A stretch of DNA of 16,167 nucleotides from JANQPA01 sp964628385 (GCA_964628385.1 CAZVOD010000096.1:1-16167), one strand, 5' to 3'. Shown: positions 5,436 through 12,798, numbered from the stretch's first letter. Translations and numbers: made by a program. Notes: generated from the sequence alone by a model not told the origin.

Positions 5436-6887
5436 ATGAAAGTAGAACAAATTTATACTGGTTGCCTGGCAGAGGCAGCTTATTATATTGAAAGTGATGG
5501 AGAGGCAGTGATCATAGATCCGCTTCGTGAAACTAAGCCTTACCTTGAGAAGTTAGAAAGTGAAGGAGCAAAGTTAAAGTATATTTTTGAAACCCATTTC
5601 CACGCTGATTTTGTTTCTGGGCACCTTGATCTGGCAGCTAAAACCGGAGCAACGATTGTGTACGGTCCCGGAGCGAAAACTTCATTTGAAAAACACGAAG
5701 CTGTGGACGGTGAGGAAATCATACTTGGTAAATTGACATTTAAAGTGTTGCACACTCCTGGACACACGCCGGAGAGTACGACGTATTTATTGAAAGATGA
5801 AAACGGTAAAGATTATGCGATCTTTACGGGAGATACTTTATTTATAGGAGATGTAGGTAGGCCGGATTTGGCTCAAAAAAGTGGCTCAATAACTAAAGAA
5901 GACCTGGCCGGTTGGTTATACGATAGCTTGAGGTATAAGATCATGCCACTGGCGGACGATGTAATTGTATATCCGGCTCATGGTGCCGGGTCGGCGTGTG
6001 GAAAGAATATGAGTAGCGATACCTGGGATACCCTGGGCCATCAAAAGCAGACCAACTACGCTTTGAGAGCGGATATGAGTAAGGCAGAATTCGTAGGGGA
6101 AGTTACAGCCGGGCTAATGCCACCACCACAGTATTTTGCTAAAAACGCGAAATTAAATAAGGATGGATATGGTAGTATTGATGATGTATTAGAAAAAGGA
6201 GCAATTGCACTGGATCCGCTAAAGTTTGAAGAAATTGTAGAAAACCAGGGCGCCCTGATGTTAGATACCCGGTCAAAAGATGAATTCAGCGAAGGTTTTA
6301 TTCCTAACGCTATATTTATTGGCCTGGATGGTAGCTTCGCACCATGGGTAGGTGCCCTGATTCCTGATCTAAAGCAGCCAATTGTAATTATTGTCGAAGC
6401 GGGAAGAGAAGAAGAGGTCGTTACCAGATTGGCACGCGTGGGATATGATAATACCCTTGGTTTCCTAAACGGAGGAATCGAGGCCTGGAAAGCAGCCGGA
6501 AAAGAAATAGACGCGATAACATCAGTTGACGCCGCTACGTTGGCCAAAGAATGGCATCCACAAGCAGCGGCTAAAGTACTCGACGTAAGAAAACCGACGG
6601 AGTTTCTTTCTCAACACGTTGATAATGCGATTAATTTTCCACTTGATTACGTCAATAAGAACATGAGTAAGCTGAATAGAGAATCCAGCTACTACCTTCA
6701 TTGTGAAAGTGGTTATCGCTCCCTTATCATGGCTTCTATTCTTAAATCAAGGGGTTTTGAAAACGTTATTAATATCCAGGGCGGCTGGGTAGCCATAGAA
6801 AAAGAAGATATACCGACTTCTGATTATGCTTGTCCATCTACTATTTCTCAGGAGGTAGTGGAAGAAGCCGTAAATGCAGTAAGTTAA
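5436..6887 (+). CDS. CstB-like MBL-fold persulfide dioxygenase-rhodanese-rhodanese fusion, copy 2
   Basis: 483 residues, a full-length paralog of the gene ending 198 bp upstream. The first 33 residues differ at only a few positions. Metal-site residues are the same: H54, H56, D58 (again followed by Phe59), H110, D133 and H182. The first rhodanese domain (about 252-356) has VIIVEAGREEEV where the Cys loop should be and is predicted inactive. The second (about 366-455) carries Cys423 in HCESGYRS. The C-terminus has an extra tail of about 15 residues with a further Cys (C466) that copy 1 lacks. Divergence is concentrated in the second rhodanese domain, so the two copies may differ in sulfur acceptor. 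It has its own CRP/FNR-type promoter and a terminator at 6922. Confidence 0.9.
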   Translation: MKVEQIYTGCLAEAAYYIESDGEAVIIDPLRETKPYLEKLESEGAKLKYIFETHFHADFVSGHLDLAAKTGATIVYGPGAKTSFEKHEAVDGEEIILGKLTFKVLHTPGHTPESTTYLLKDENGKDYAIFTGDTLFIGDVGRPDLAQKSGSITKEDLAGWLYDSLRYKIMPLADDVIVYPAHGAGSACGKNMSSDTWDTLGHQKQTNYALRADMSKAEFVGEVTAGLMPPPQYFAKNAKLNKDGYGSIDDVLEKGAIALDPLKFEEIVENQGALMLDTRSKDEFSEGFIPNAIFIGLDGSFAPWVGALIPDLKQPIVIIVEAGREEEVVTRLARVGYDNTLGFLNGGIEAWKAAGKEIDAITSVDAATLAKEWHPQAAAKVLDVRKPTEFLSQHVDNAINFPLDYVNKNMSKLNRESSYYLHCESGYRSLIMASILKSRGFENVINIQGGWVAIEKEDIPTSDYACPSTISQEVVEEAVNAVS

Positions 6888-6921
6888 ATTAAAAAATAAG
6901 TATAACTGTCTAATAGTCATT

Positions 6922-6956
6922 GAGCTAAAGTGGCAACTGCTGCTTTAGCTCTTTTT
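6922..6956 (+). terminator. Rho-independent terminator after the second CstB-like gene
   Basis: GAGCTAAAG (6922-6930) pairs perfectly with CTTTAGCTC (6943-6951) around a 12-nt loop and is followed by TTTTTA. It lies 34 bp after the stop codon at 6887. Confidence 0.8.
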
Positions 6957-6971
6957 ATTTTACTTTTCTGT

Positions 6972-7002
6972 TTTGGGGAATAGACTGATGATTGTATTTT
7001 TG
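6972..7002 (+). promoter_or_regulatory. Complete -33/-7 promoter before the DUF3365 gene
   Basis: TTTG (6972-6975), 19 bp, then TATTTTTG (6995-7002): both elements and the spacing fit the Bacteroidota consensus, so no activator is needed. No GTGA-N6-TCAC palindrome is present. The leader to the ATG at 7149 would be about 140 nt, which is long, and another start point closer to the gene is possible. Confidence 0.5.
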
Positions 7003-7148
7003 AAGCTTAAAACACCATGCCCAGATTTAGTCCTTTTATCACTAGATGAAAATGGAATTTCAAAGGGCCATTGAACGGATATTGATGGTAAAGGGCAATG
7101 TAGAGCGTATTTTTAAAATTTTGATTCACCATAGTTACGAAAGACATT

Positions 7149-7778
7149 ATGAAAAAAGCAATTGTAGCCGGATTTTTACTTTTATCGTTTATTTGGGCTT
7201 GTAGCTCTGATACTTCAGGAGCAGAAGGGGACAGCGCAAAGGAGGCACAAAGGAATCCACAACCCCAATTCTTTATGAATAAGGGACAGGAAGTAGTTAG
7301 TAAATTGGGAACCACACTTTTATCAAGGTTAAACCATCGATACGAACAGACGCAGTCTGTTCCTCGTACGGTTAGCTATTGCAAAATAGTAGCCTATAAC
7401 CTGGTAGATACGATGGGGAGCAGCCTGGCACTGGAGGCCAGAAGAGTGAGTCAAAAGGTGAGAAACCTAAAAGATGAACCTACCGACGCAGAAAGAGATA
7501 TTCTTAGACAATACGAGAGTGATAACCGCAATGACCGACCAACAGAACCAATGGTCAAAGAAATAGACCCTAATACCATTGCCTATTATCAGCCCATAAC
7601 AATGGGGGCATTTTGCCTGAAGTGCCACGGTAAGGTCGGTGAAGATATCAGCGAAGAGGATTATGCCTACATCAAAAGCGAATATCCCAATGATAGAGCG
7701 GTTGGATACGAAGAAGGGGACCTGAGAGGAATGTGGAGTGTGAAGTTCCGAAAAGACTTGTATCAGCCAGGTAAATAA
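7149..7778 (+). CDS. Exported lipoprotein with DUF3365 (Tll0287-like) single c-type haem domain
   Basis: 209 residues. The N-terminus is a short lipoprotein signal (MKKAIVAGFLLLSFIWAC) with a lipobox ending at Cys18, so the protein should be membrane-anchored outside the cytoplasm. The mature part carries one haem-attachment motif, C156-L-K-C159-H160, late in the chain, as in the DUF3365 family. Cys78 in the helix SYCKIVAYN sits where the cyanobacterial Tll0287 protein has a second axial ligand, which would give unusual His/Cys coordination. Members are thought to act as redox or gas sensors or electron carriers, and the role here is unknown. It follows the sulfur module with its own promoter and is convergent with the outer-membrane protein gene at 8004. 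Confidence 0.85.
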   Translation: MKKAIVAGFLLLSFIWACSSDTSGAEGDSAKEAQRNPQPQFFMNKGQEVVSKLGTTLLSRLNHRYEQTQSVPRTVSYCKIVAYNLVDTMGSSLALEARRVSQKVRNLKDEPTDAERDILRQYESDNRNDRPTEPMVKEIDPNTIAYYQPITMGAFCLKCHGKVGEDISEEDYAYIKSEYPNDRAVGYEEGDLRGMWSVKFRKDLYQPGK

Positions 7779-7805
7779 GCCTGGGCAGATTACCCAAAAC
7801 GAGGG

Positions 7806-7914
7806 AAGGTGGTCTCACCAGCATAGTAAAATTACAACAGGTCAACTTCTGTAAACCTGGTCGGGAGCAGCCCCGGCTAATTTTTTATGCTTTGAATAGA
7901 GAGACCACCTTTTT
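7806..7914 (+). ncRNA. Candidate structured RNA or nested palindromic element
   Basis: Four helices can be drawn by hand. P1: AAGGTGGTCTC (7806-7816) with 7901-7911, perfect. P2: 7820-7834 with 7878-7891, 14 pairs (one G-U) and one bulged base at 7827. P3: CAGGT (7838-7842) with ACCTG (7855-7859). P4: 7860-7865 with 7872-7877, six pairs including one G-U. P3, P4 and P2 abut with no unpaired base except CAA (7835-7837), forming a compact three-way junction. T-residues to 7914 follow P1. It lies between convergent genes (stops at 7778 and 8004). No promoter box is evident just upstream, so it may be a transcript 3' end, a bidirectional terminator or a REP/MITE-like repeat. Confidence 0.5.
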
Positions 7915-8003
7915 GTTGAAAGCGTTCCTGTTATTCTGGTCTGGTATGTGAAAGCCACTAAAAAAAGGTAACCCTGTTAATAAGCAAATCGGAACCTTTC
8001 TGG

Positions 8004-8723
8004 CTATTCATCAAACTCTTTCTGGTCGTTTCTGGCCTTTTTAGCTCCCAATCTGTAATTGATAGCAAGACCAAAGACAGAGAAAACATCGTTAAAGTCA
8101 GGATTTCTGGATTGTGATATCCCGTCCAATAAGTCTGTTGTTGGAAAGCGAAGGCCGGCCTCCAGGTCAAAAGACACTAAATTACTCACATTGTACTTAA
8201 TCCCAAGGCCAAAAGGAATACTCAAATAGGTACCCATATCCGATCCTTCAAATACCTCAGGTGCATCGCTAGGCAATCCTTGTACGGAGGCATCTACTAT
8301 AACCACACCAACCCCGGCAAAAAGATAAGGCGAAATGCGATTAGAGAATAACCTCGGTACTTCGCGCTCTGGAGATTCCAGGTCACTCCCAAGGATGTGC
8401 CATTCAAAATTCAGTGTAGCTTCCGTTAAGATGGAAGAAAAGCTTAGTTTGTTCCAGTTTTTTCTTTCCTCAATATCCATATCATTACCTGTAACCTTTC
8501 CCGTTATGATATTTCCTGAGATGAAAAAACCGGCATTTACCTCGTGCTCTAATTGCAGGCCTATCGCGCCATTCATACCATTGGTGGCAAATGGATCTGT
8601 AGGGCTAATATCGCCGCGGTAAATCGCCCCGCCAGTGAACAGTCCTAAAGAAGTCTTCTGGGCATTGAGCTGAACCAAACTCACAAAAAGCATTAATAAA
8701 ATAGTGTACTTTCTCATTACCAT
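8004..8723 (-). CDS. Outer-membrane beta-barrel protein, DUF6089-like, copy 1
   Basis: 239 residues with a Sec signal peptide (core KYTILLMLFVSLVQLNAQ). The mature protein is a series of alternating amphipathic strands with the opening LGLFTGGAIYRGDISP, a pattern typical of small Bacteroidota outer-membrane barrels of DUF6089 type, and strands such as YLSIPFGLGIKYNV near the end. A short charged tail (KKARNDQKEFDE) follows the last strand. Two ATG codons lie close together (8721-8723 and 8715-8717); the second gives a more conventional signal peptide (MRKYT...). Specific function unknown, with structural or assembly roles possible. It is a clear paralog of the gene at 9281-9973. Confidence 0.8.
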   Translation of the reverse strand: MVMRKYTILLMLFVSLVQLNAQKTSLGLFTGGAIYRGDISPTDPFATNGMNGAIGLQLEHEVNAGFFISGNIITGKVTGNDMDIEERKNWNKLSFSSILTEATLNFEWHILGSDLESPEREVPRLFSNRISPYLFAGVGVVIVDASVQGLPSDAPEVFEGSDMGTYLSIPFGLGIKYNVSNLVSFDLEAGLRFPTTDLLDGISQSRNPDFNDVFSVFGLAINYRLGAKKARNDQKEFDE

Positions 8724-8838
8724 AGTTTTGCTTTACTTATCTAATGTTTATTTAATAGAATACTGTTTAATTGAATGCTCAATTAATTGCAAATCAAATC
8801 TTTATCGGAAAGCCTTAGATAGTCAAGCTCCACCCTGA

Positions 8839-8873
8839 CTGCACCTTCACAGGTGTAGCCGGGATAAAACCGG
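8839..8873. repeat. Two adjacent hairpins
   Basis: CTGCACCT (8839-8846) pairs with AGGTGTAG (8851-8858; one G-U) around TCAC. Directly adjoining it, CCGG (8859-8862) pairs with CCGG (8870-8873). On the minus strand this lies in the region upstream of the outer-membrane protein gene and could be part of a structured leader or a terminator. Confidence 0.4.
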
Positions 8874-8960
8874 AATGGGAACATACGGGCATTTACTGTT
8901 GTGATAAACTGCTCCTCCAAAACCGTTGAATTCCTCAAGAAAACAACAAAAGAACAGTGA

Positions 8961-8976
8961 TCAGGTAAATACCTGA
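8961..8976. repeat. 16-bp perfect palindrome, operator-like
   Basis: TCAGGTA (8961-8967), AA, TACCTGA (8970-8976). The loop is too short for a good RNA hairpin, so a dimeric DNA-binding protein is the likelier reader. It lies 238 bp upstream of the minus-strand gene start at 8723. Confidence 0.35.
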
Positions 8977-9011
8977 ATTATTGATAATAGCTAATAGAGT
9001 AAGGAAGTAGA

Positions 9012-9068
9012 GAGATATTCTGTTGCATCTCGCAGATGCAACAAAGGGGGGCGAAGTTTGAATATCTC
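9012..9068. repeat. Nested inverted repeat
   Basis: An inner perfect hairpin, TGTTGCATCT (9021-9030) with AGATGCAACA (9034-9043) around CGC, is enclosed by an outer pair GAGATATTC (9012-9020) and GAATATCTC (9060-9068). The stretch between the arms on the right contains a GGGGGG run (9046-9051). No T-run follows on either strand, so it is not a standard terminator. Confidence 0.45.
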
Positions 9069-9244
9069 CTGTTTAGTAATAAAACGTTTTGGATGTTATA
9101 AAGTTACTAAAAAAATATATGTAACGTCCGATTTTCTTTATGTTAATTTGTGTTTATGTTGATTAATTAAGTATTTTTAGAAATTTGAATGTATTTTATA
9201 AGTGTTAGTATGCAATAGCTAAAATTTTTATCTTTCTAAAGGCT

Positions 9245-9276
9245 GGTATCAGATTATTGGCTCAGATTCCAATACC
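9245..9276 (-). terminator. Weak hairpin terminator after outer-membrane protein copy 2
   Basis: On the plus strand ATTGG (9256-9260) pairs with CCAAT (9269-9273), and outside it GGTAT (9245-9249) can pair with AATACC sequence at 9271-9276. It lies immediately after the stop of the minus-strand gene (9281). The T-run on the minus strand is poor (TTTAG), so efficiency is uncertain. Confidence 0.35.
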
Positions 9277-9280
9277 GCTC

Positions 9281-9973
9281 TTAGTTCGCTTTGATGGTCT
9301 GTGTATCTTCTTTTGACGGCGTCAGATTGATTTGAAGAGCAACTCCGCCAAGGAAGTAAAAATCATCGCTTTCCGGATTTCTGGACTCCGAAATTCCATC
9401 TAAATAATCAGTGGTCGGGACACGGATACCCAGTTGGAAATCCAGTGCAGTATTCTCATCAAAGTGATACTTAGTACCCAGTCCTACGGGTATACTCAGA
9501 TAAGTGCCCCTGTCCAGGTCATTAATAACTTCCGGCGCATCGCGTTCCAGGCCATTGACCGTTGCGCTGACGTTTACAATTCCTACTCCGCCGTAAACAT
9601 AGGGCGATAACCTGTTTTTCTTTCCCATGATCATGCTCTTGTTAGGGATAATGTACCATTGGGCCGTTGCTGAAGCTTCCGTCAGAAAGGACGTAAAGTT
9701 CAACTGTTGCCAGTTCTGTCTTTCATCAAATTTGCGGTCATTACCCGTGATTTTTCCTGAAAACAAATTACCCCTGACAGAGAAGCGATTATTGAATGTG
9801 TGTTCAAAATTTATACCAAAAGCCCGGTTAAGACCAGCAAGAGATACGGTTTCTTTTGGACTCAGATCGCCGTCGTAAATCGTACCTCCAAAAAAAAAGC
9901 CCAGAGAGCTGTTTTGACCGCTTAGCTCAATAAGGCTAAAAACTAATAAAATAAGGGTCGAGAACTTCTTCAT
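9281..9973 (-). CDS. Outer-membrane beta-barrel protein, DUF6089-like, copy 2
   Basis: 230 residues with a Sec signal peptide (MKKFSTLILLVFSLIELSGQ). The mature chain aligns throughout with the protein at 8004-8723: LGFFFGGTIYDGDLSP, GNLFSGKITGND, ISPYLFAGVGVV versus LSPYVYGGVGIV, DAPEV, GTYLSIPVGLG, and PTTDYLDGISESRNP near the end. The two are tandem paralogs in the same orientation. The invariant TTD-LLDGIS/YLDGIS-SRNP block near the C-terminus is probably a loop or turn of shared importance. Function unknown; a small barrel in the outer membrane is the safe statement. A minus-strand TAAATTTG box at 10159-10166, about 190 bp upstream, could be its promoter. Confidence 0.8.
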   Translation of the reverse strand: MKKFSTLILLVFSLIELSGQNSSLGFFFGGTIYDGDLSPKETVSLAGLNRAFGINFEHTFNNRFSVRGNLFSGKITGNDRKFDERQNWQQLNFTSFLTEASATAQWYIIPNKSMIMGKKNRLSPYVYGGVGIVNVSATVNGLERDAPEVINDLDRGTYLSIPVGLGTKYHFDENTALDFQLGIRVPTTDYLDGISESRNPESDDFYFLGGVALQINLTPSKEDTQTIKAN

Positions 9974-10261
9974 CTTGATTTTAATTTATAGTGTTCAAAG
10001 AATTTAGCAATCTTGCAGGGGGGATTGCTTCAGTATTATGATGAAGCTTTACGGTAGGGAGGAATACAGTTGAAAATTAAAATATTAGTTTAATGTACAA
10101 GGTGTTGATGGTTAAAACAAATCGTATATTGATATTTCCAATATATCTTGCTCACTCACAAATTTAAGTTAAATCAAAGACTATTGCTCAAAATTTTTAA
10201 TAATAAAAAAGGAATATTTTATTCATATATGTTATAGTCATTAAGTAATAAAAAAGTTTTG
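9974..10261. other. Divergent intergenic region, outer-membrane protein copy 2 / RNA methyltransferase
   Basis: 288 bp, very AT-rich in its right half. The plus strand reads CAAATTTA at 10159-10166, which on the minus strand is an exact TAnnTTTG box. An AGCAATC (10006-10012) / GATTGCT (10023-10029) inverted repeat lies close to the minus-strand start. I see no convincing promoter for the methyltransferase gene and no ORF. Confidence 0.4.
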
Positions 10262-10765
10262 ATGGACTTACTACTTTACGCACCTGAATATAGACCAAAC
10301 TTATCAAATATGATCCGCAGTGCAGAGTTCTTTGGATGGGGCCGTATTTATATTTTTGATAAAAATCAACTACTGGCTCCTCCTAAGAATAAAGCTTCCA
10401 GGGCTGATATGAACCACATGGCCAGGGTCTGGACCGCTGGTGCGATTGATCATATTACCATCGAACCCGTAGCGGATATCGATGCATTTATGTCAAATTA
10501 TAGCGGCAGAAAAATAGCTACCTGGGTGACCCCGGATGCCATCCATTTGGATCAATTCAGTTTTGAACCTACAGATTTACTTATCATGGGAAGTGAAAAG
10601 GAAGGACTACCAAAAGCTTTTGCAAACCAATGCGACAGCAGGTTGTACATCCCCGGTAGTGGCGTCACTGATTGTTTAAATGTATCAGTGAGCCTAGGAA
10701 TATTTCTTTACGCTGCGCAGCTATCAGGAGTTAGCAATACCAAAAGCTCTTCCGCTGAATTATGA
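10262..10765 (+). CDS. SpoU/TrmH (SPOUT)-family RNA 2'-O-methyltransferase
   Basis: 167 residues from the ATG at 10262. The frame is also open from a TTG one codon earlier, but ATG is preferred. All three SpoU motifs are visible: motif 1 YRPNLSNMIRSAEFFGW near the N-terminus, with the invariant Asn and Arg; motif 2 LLIMGSEKEGLP; and motif 3 YIPGSGVTDCLNVSVSLGI, which forms the knotted S-adenosylmethionine site. There is no separate N-terminal RNA-binding domain, so it resembles the short TrmL-like class that acts as a dimer on tRNA or rRNA. The exact target nucleotide cannot be deduced. Convergent with the T9SS-protein gene, with only 11 bp between stops. Confidence 0.88.
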   Translation: MDLLLYAPEYRPNLSNMIRSAEFFGWGRIYIFDKNQLLAPPKNKASRADMNHMARVWTAGAIDHITIEPVADIDAFMSNYSGRKIATWVTPDAIHLDQFSFEPTDLLIMGSEKEGLPKAFANQCDSRLYIPGSGVTDCLNVSVSLGIFLYAAQLSGVSNTKSSSAEL

Positions 10766-10776
10766 GCCGGAGGAAA

Positions 10777-12642
10777 TTATCTGATCAGGTTAATGGTGCC
10801 TGATTTAACAATTTCTTCTCCTGTAATCAGCCTTAGCTCAAATTGATAGATATATACCCCCTCCTCAACGATCTCTCCGTTAAGTCGGCCATTCCATCCG
10901 CTTTCCACTGTGTTAGGTTGTGCATTGGTACTCTCAAATACCAAACCACCCCAGCGGTCAAAAATCCGTATAGAGCGTACTTCTTCAATCAAGGCATCAA
11001 AGGAGAATACATTGAAGAAATCGTTTTGACCATCACCATTCGGAGAAAATGCGTTGGGAATATAAATATTAATTTCTTCATTATTCAACCTGACATTCAA
11101 GGAGTCTGTAGTTGTACAGCCATTCTCATCAGTAGCATTGATGACGTAGCTGATATCCTGAGCAGCAGTTAATACAGGAGCCGGACAAGCATCACAGGAA
11201 AGAAAATCAGAAGGAGCCCATGTGATTTCGGTAATATTCTTAGTAGCCTGTACCTGAAGGGTATCAATAGTTTGTCCGAGGTCCAGATTCAGATCTTCAC
11301 CAACATCTATACGGAAGGGATCATCTACAGTAAGTGCAATATTATTGGTAGCAGTGCAGCCAATAGCATCTTCAAGGCTAAAGCTGTAAAGTCCGGTATT
11401 AAGATTACTGATGGATGTTCCCTGAATTCGGTCTCCATTCATAAAAATGCGGAGTGGCCCCAAAGCATTTTGAATATTAGCAAGGCTGATGAGACCGTCC
11501 TGGTCCCCCACACAAGCCGGGGCTTGTCCATCCAGTTCAAAACTTAGCTGGTTGGGTAAGACCGCAAGGTCAACCGTCACAATACTATCGCATCCCTGCG
11601 AAGATAAAAGAGTAGCCGTATATGTACCGGGTTTAGTAAGCAGGGTATCACCAAGCTGATAAGCTGTACCCTCGCAAATGGTATCGGATAATTCGTAAAA
11701 GAGCGGAAGTACTTCTATGGTGATCACATCAGAAATAATACGGCACTTGAAATTATCCAGGTTGGTACGGCTACCCGCTGATAAATACCGGTACTGGTAG
11801 GTGCCAGCATCAAAGATATCGTGAAAAAACTGCTCCCCAATCTCATCAGGAATAGACATCCAGGAATTAGTAGATGCAGAAAAAGTTTGCCATTGTATGG
11901 CGAGGTCGTCAACGTCAATATCTGCCGTCAGAGGCGCTGGATCATTAGCATCCTCACAAAGAAATATATTTTCTTCTGTATTGATGAAAGCACTGGCACC
12001 ACAGGCTCTGAACGATATATTATCCAGCGCCAAATCATTGCCAATACCTCCGGGGGCATTGTTGCGCAGGGTCAGCGTCATCTCCGTGACTCCCGGCGGC
12101 GTAGTAAAAGTGAATCCAAAAGTCTTCCAGCGGGCATCTTGTGGAATTCGACCCGTAGTAAATTGCTCCTCGCCATCCAAAAAGAAAGAAACGTTGGGCT
12201 CGCTATGGCCCGGTTCGTTAATCTTTATCATATTGATGATATCTGCTGAAAATTCATAAAGCGTTCTTTCACAAAGCCCGGTAATCTTCTTTTCATAAAA
12301 AATACCAGGAGAAAAACTGGCATTAACCACCATCATATAGCCATTGGGATCATCGCTGTTATCTCTAATCTCTAGCCAACTGCCATAAAGGTTGGGCCAC
12401 TCTCCGGTATTATTGGTAATGGTATAAAAACCGTCGGCGGGTGGCGTCGTCCTGGTATAAACATAGCCCGGTACTATCCCGGGGTCCTGTGCCAGGATAT
12501 TGGCTGTGCCACTTCCAAAGTCACCATCTTCAAAAATATTGTCGCCCAGACTCCCCTGGCAGAGCTGTTCTTCCTGACTGTAAGAGACACAAAAGAGGGA
12601 AAAAAGATAAAAACAAGTGTTGATGAGTTGTTTATAGTTCAT
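10777..12642 (-). CDS. Secreted multidomain protein with T9SS type-B sorting domain (gliding-motility-associated C-terminus)
   Basis: 621 residues. A Sec signal peptide (MNYKQLINTCFYLFSLFCVSYSQ) is followed by a jelly-roll or carbohydrate-binding-like region (about 30-215, ending LALDNISFRACG), Ig/PKD-like segments (about 215-365), and a SprB-type repeat (about 370-440: ACVGDQDGLISL ... GLYSFSLEDAIGCTAT). A second Ig-like domain (about 445-520) has paired Cys residues (FLSCDACPAP, ENGCTTTD). Residues 526-621 are the conserved type-B CTD: IPNAFSPNGDGQNDFF, IRIFDRWGGLVFES, GWNGRLNG and GVYIYQFEL. The CTD directs export by the type IX system and retention at the cell surface. A surface adhesin or polymer-binding role is likely, but no catalytic domain is seen. 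The first ATG is used, directly before the signal peptide. Confidence 0.9.
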   Translation of the reverse strand: MNYKQLINTCFYLFSLFCVSYSQEEQLCQGSLGDNIFEDGDFGSGTANILAQDPGIVPGYVYTRTTPPADGFYTITNNTGEWPNLYGSWLEIRDNSDDPNGYMMVVNASFSPGIFYEKKITGLCERTLYEFSADIINMIKINEPGHSEPNVSFFLDGEEQFTTGRIPQDARWKTFGFTFTTPPGVTEMTLTLRNNAPGGIGNDLALDNISFRACGASAFINTEENIFLCEDANDPAPLTADIDVDDLAIQWQTFSASTNSWMSIPDEIGEQFFHDIFDAGTYQYRYLSAGSRTNLDNFKCRIISDVITIEVLPLFYELSDTICEGTAYQLGDTLLTKPGTYTATLLSSQGCDSIVTVDLAVLPNQLSFELDGQAPACVGDQDGLISLANIQNALGPLRIFMNGDRIQGTSISNLNTGLYSFSLEDAIGCTATNNIALTVDDPFRIDVGEDLNLDLGQTIDTLQVQATKNITEITWAPSDFLSCDACPAPVLTAAQDISYVINATDENGCTTTDSLNVRLNNEEINIYIPNAFSPNGDGQNDFFNVFSFDALIEEVRSIRIFDRWGGLVFESTNAQPNTVESGWNGRLNGEIVEEGVYIYQFELRLITGEEIVKSGTINLIR

Positions 12643-12751
12643 TTCATAATATTGGTTAGTGTAAGCCTCTAAAATTAGTAGCTTAGATTGAGCATCTAAA
12701 AAATATATAAAAAGTAAAGCAAAAAGTGCTGCTAAGCTGACGATCTGTATT

Positions 12752-12759
12752 TAAATTTG
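12752..12759 (+). promoter_or_regulatory. -7 box upstream of the AraC-family gene
   Basis: TAAATTTG is an exact TAnnTTTG match. No TTTG -33 element is seen at the usual spacing. The predicted start near 12766 leaves a leader of about 33 nt before the ATG at 12799. Confidence 0.45.
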
Positions 12760-12798
12760 GCATAATCTAATCCAAAGTTGTAAGATTAACTTGACTTT

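Larger units (their letters stand above)
8724..9280. other. 557-bp non-coding spacer between the two outer-membrane protein genes
   Basis: No convincing ORF on either strand. It holds several inverted repeats, listed separately (8839-8873, 8961-8976, 9012-9068), plus GTTAC...GTAAC at 9103-9125, then an AT-rich stretch to about 9240. No exact TAnnTTTG box was found on either strand, so I cannot place the promoter of the copy 1 gene. The spacer could carry an unannotated small RNA or be the remains of a mobile element. Confidence 0.5.

Noticed and set aside
6056..6547. 163-codon open frame on the minus strand
   Set aside because: It lies wholly inside the second CstB-like gene and its translation shows no domain pattern. 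The plus-strand protein is unmistakable.
8901..8914. GTGATAAACTGCTC as a possible fourth CRP/FNR-type site
   Set aside because: Only one half-site (GTGA) is present, there is no TCAC at the right distance, and no TAnnTTTG box follows at 22 bp.
11821..12259. Two overlapping plus-strand frames of 120-142 codons
   Set aside because: They are antisense to the T9SS protein, whose domains are continuous through this stretch.
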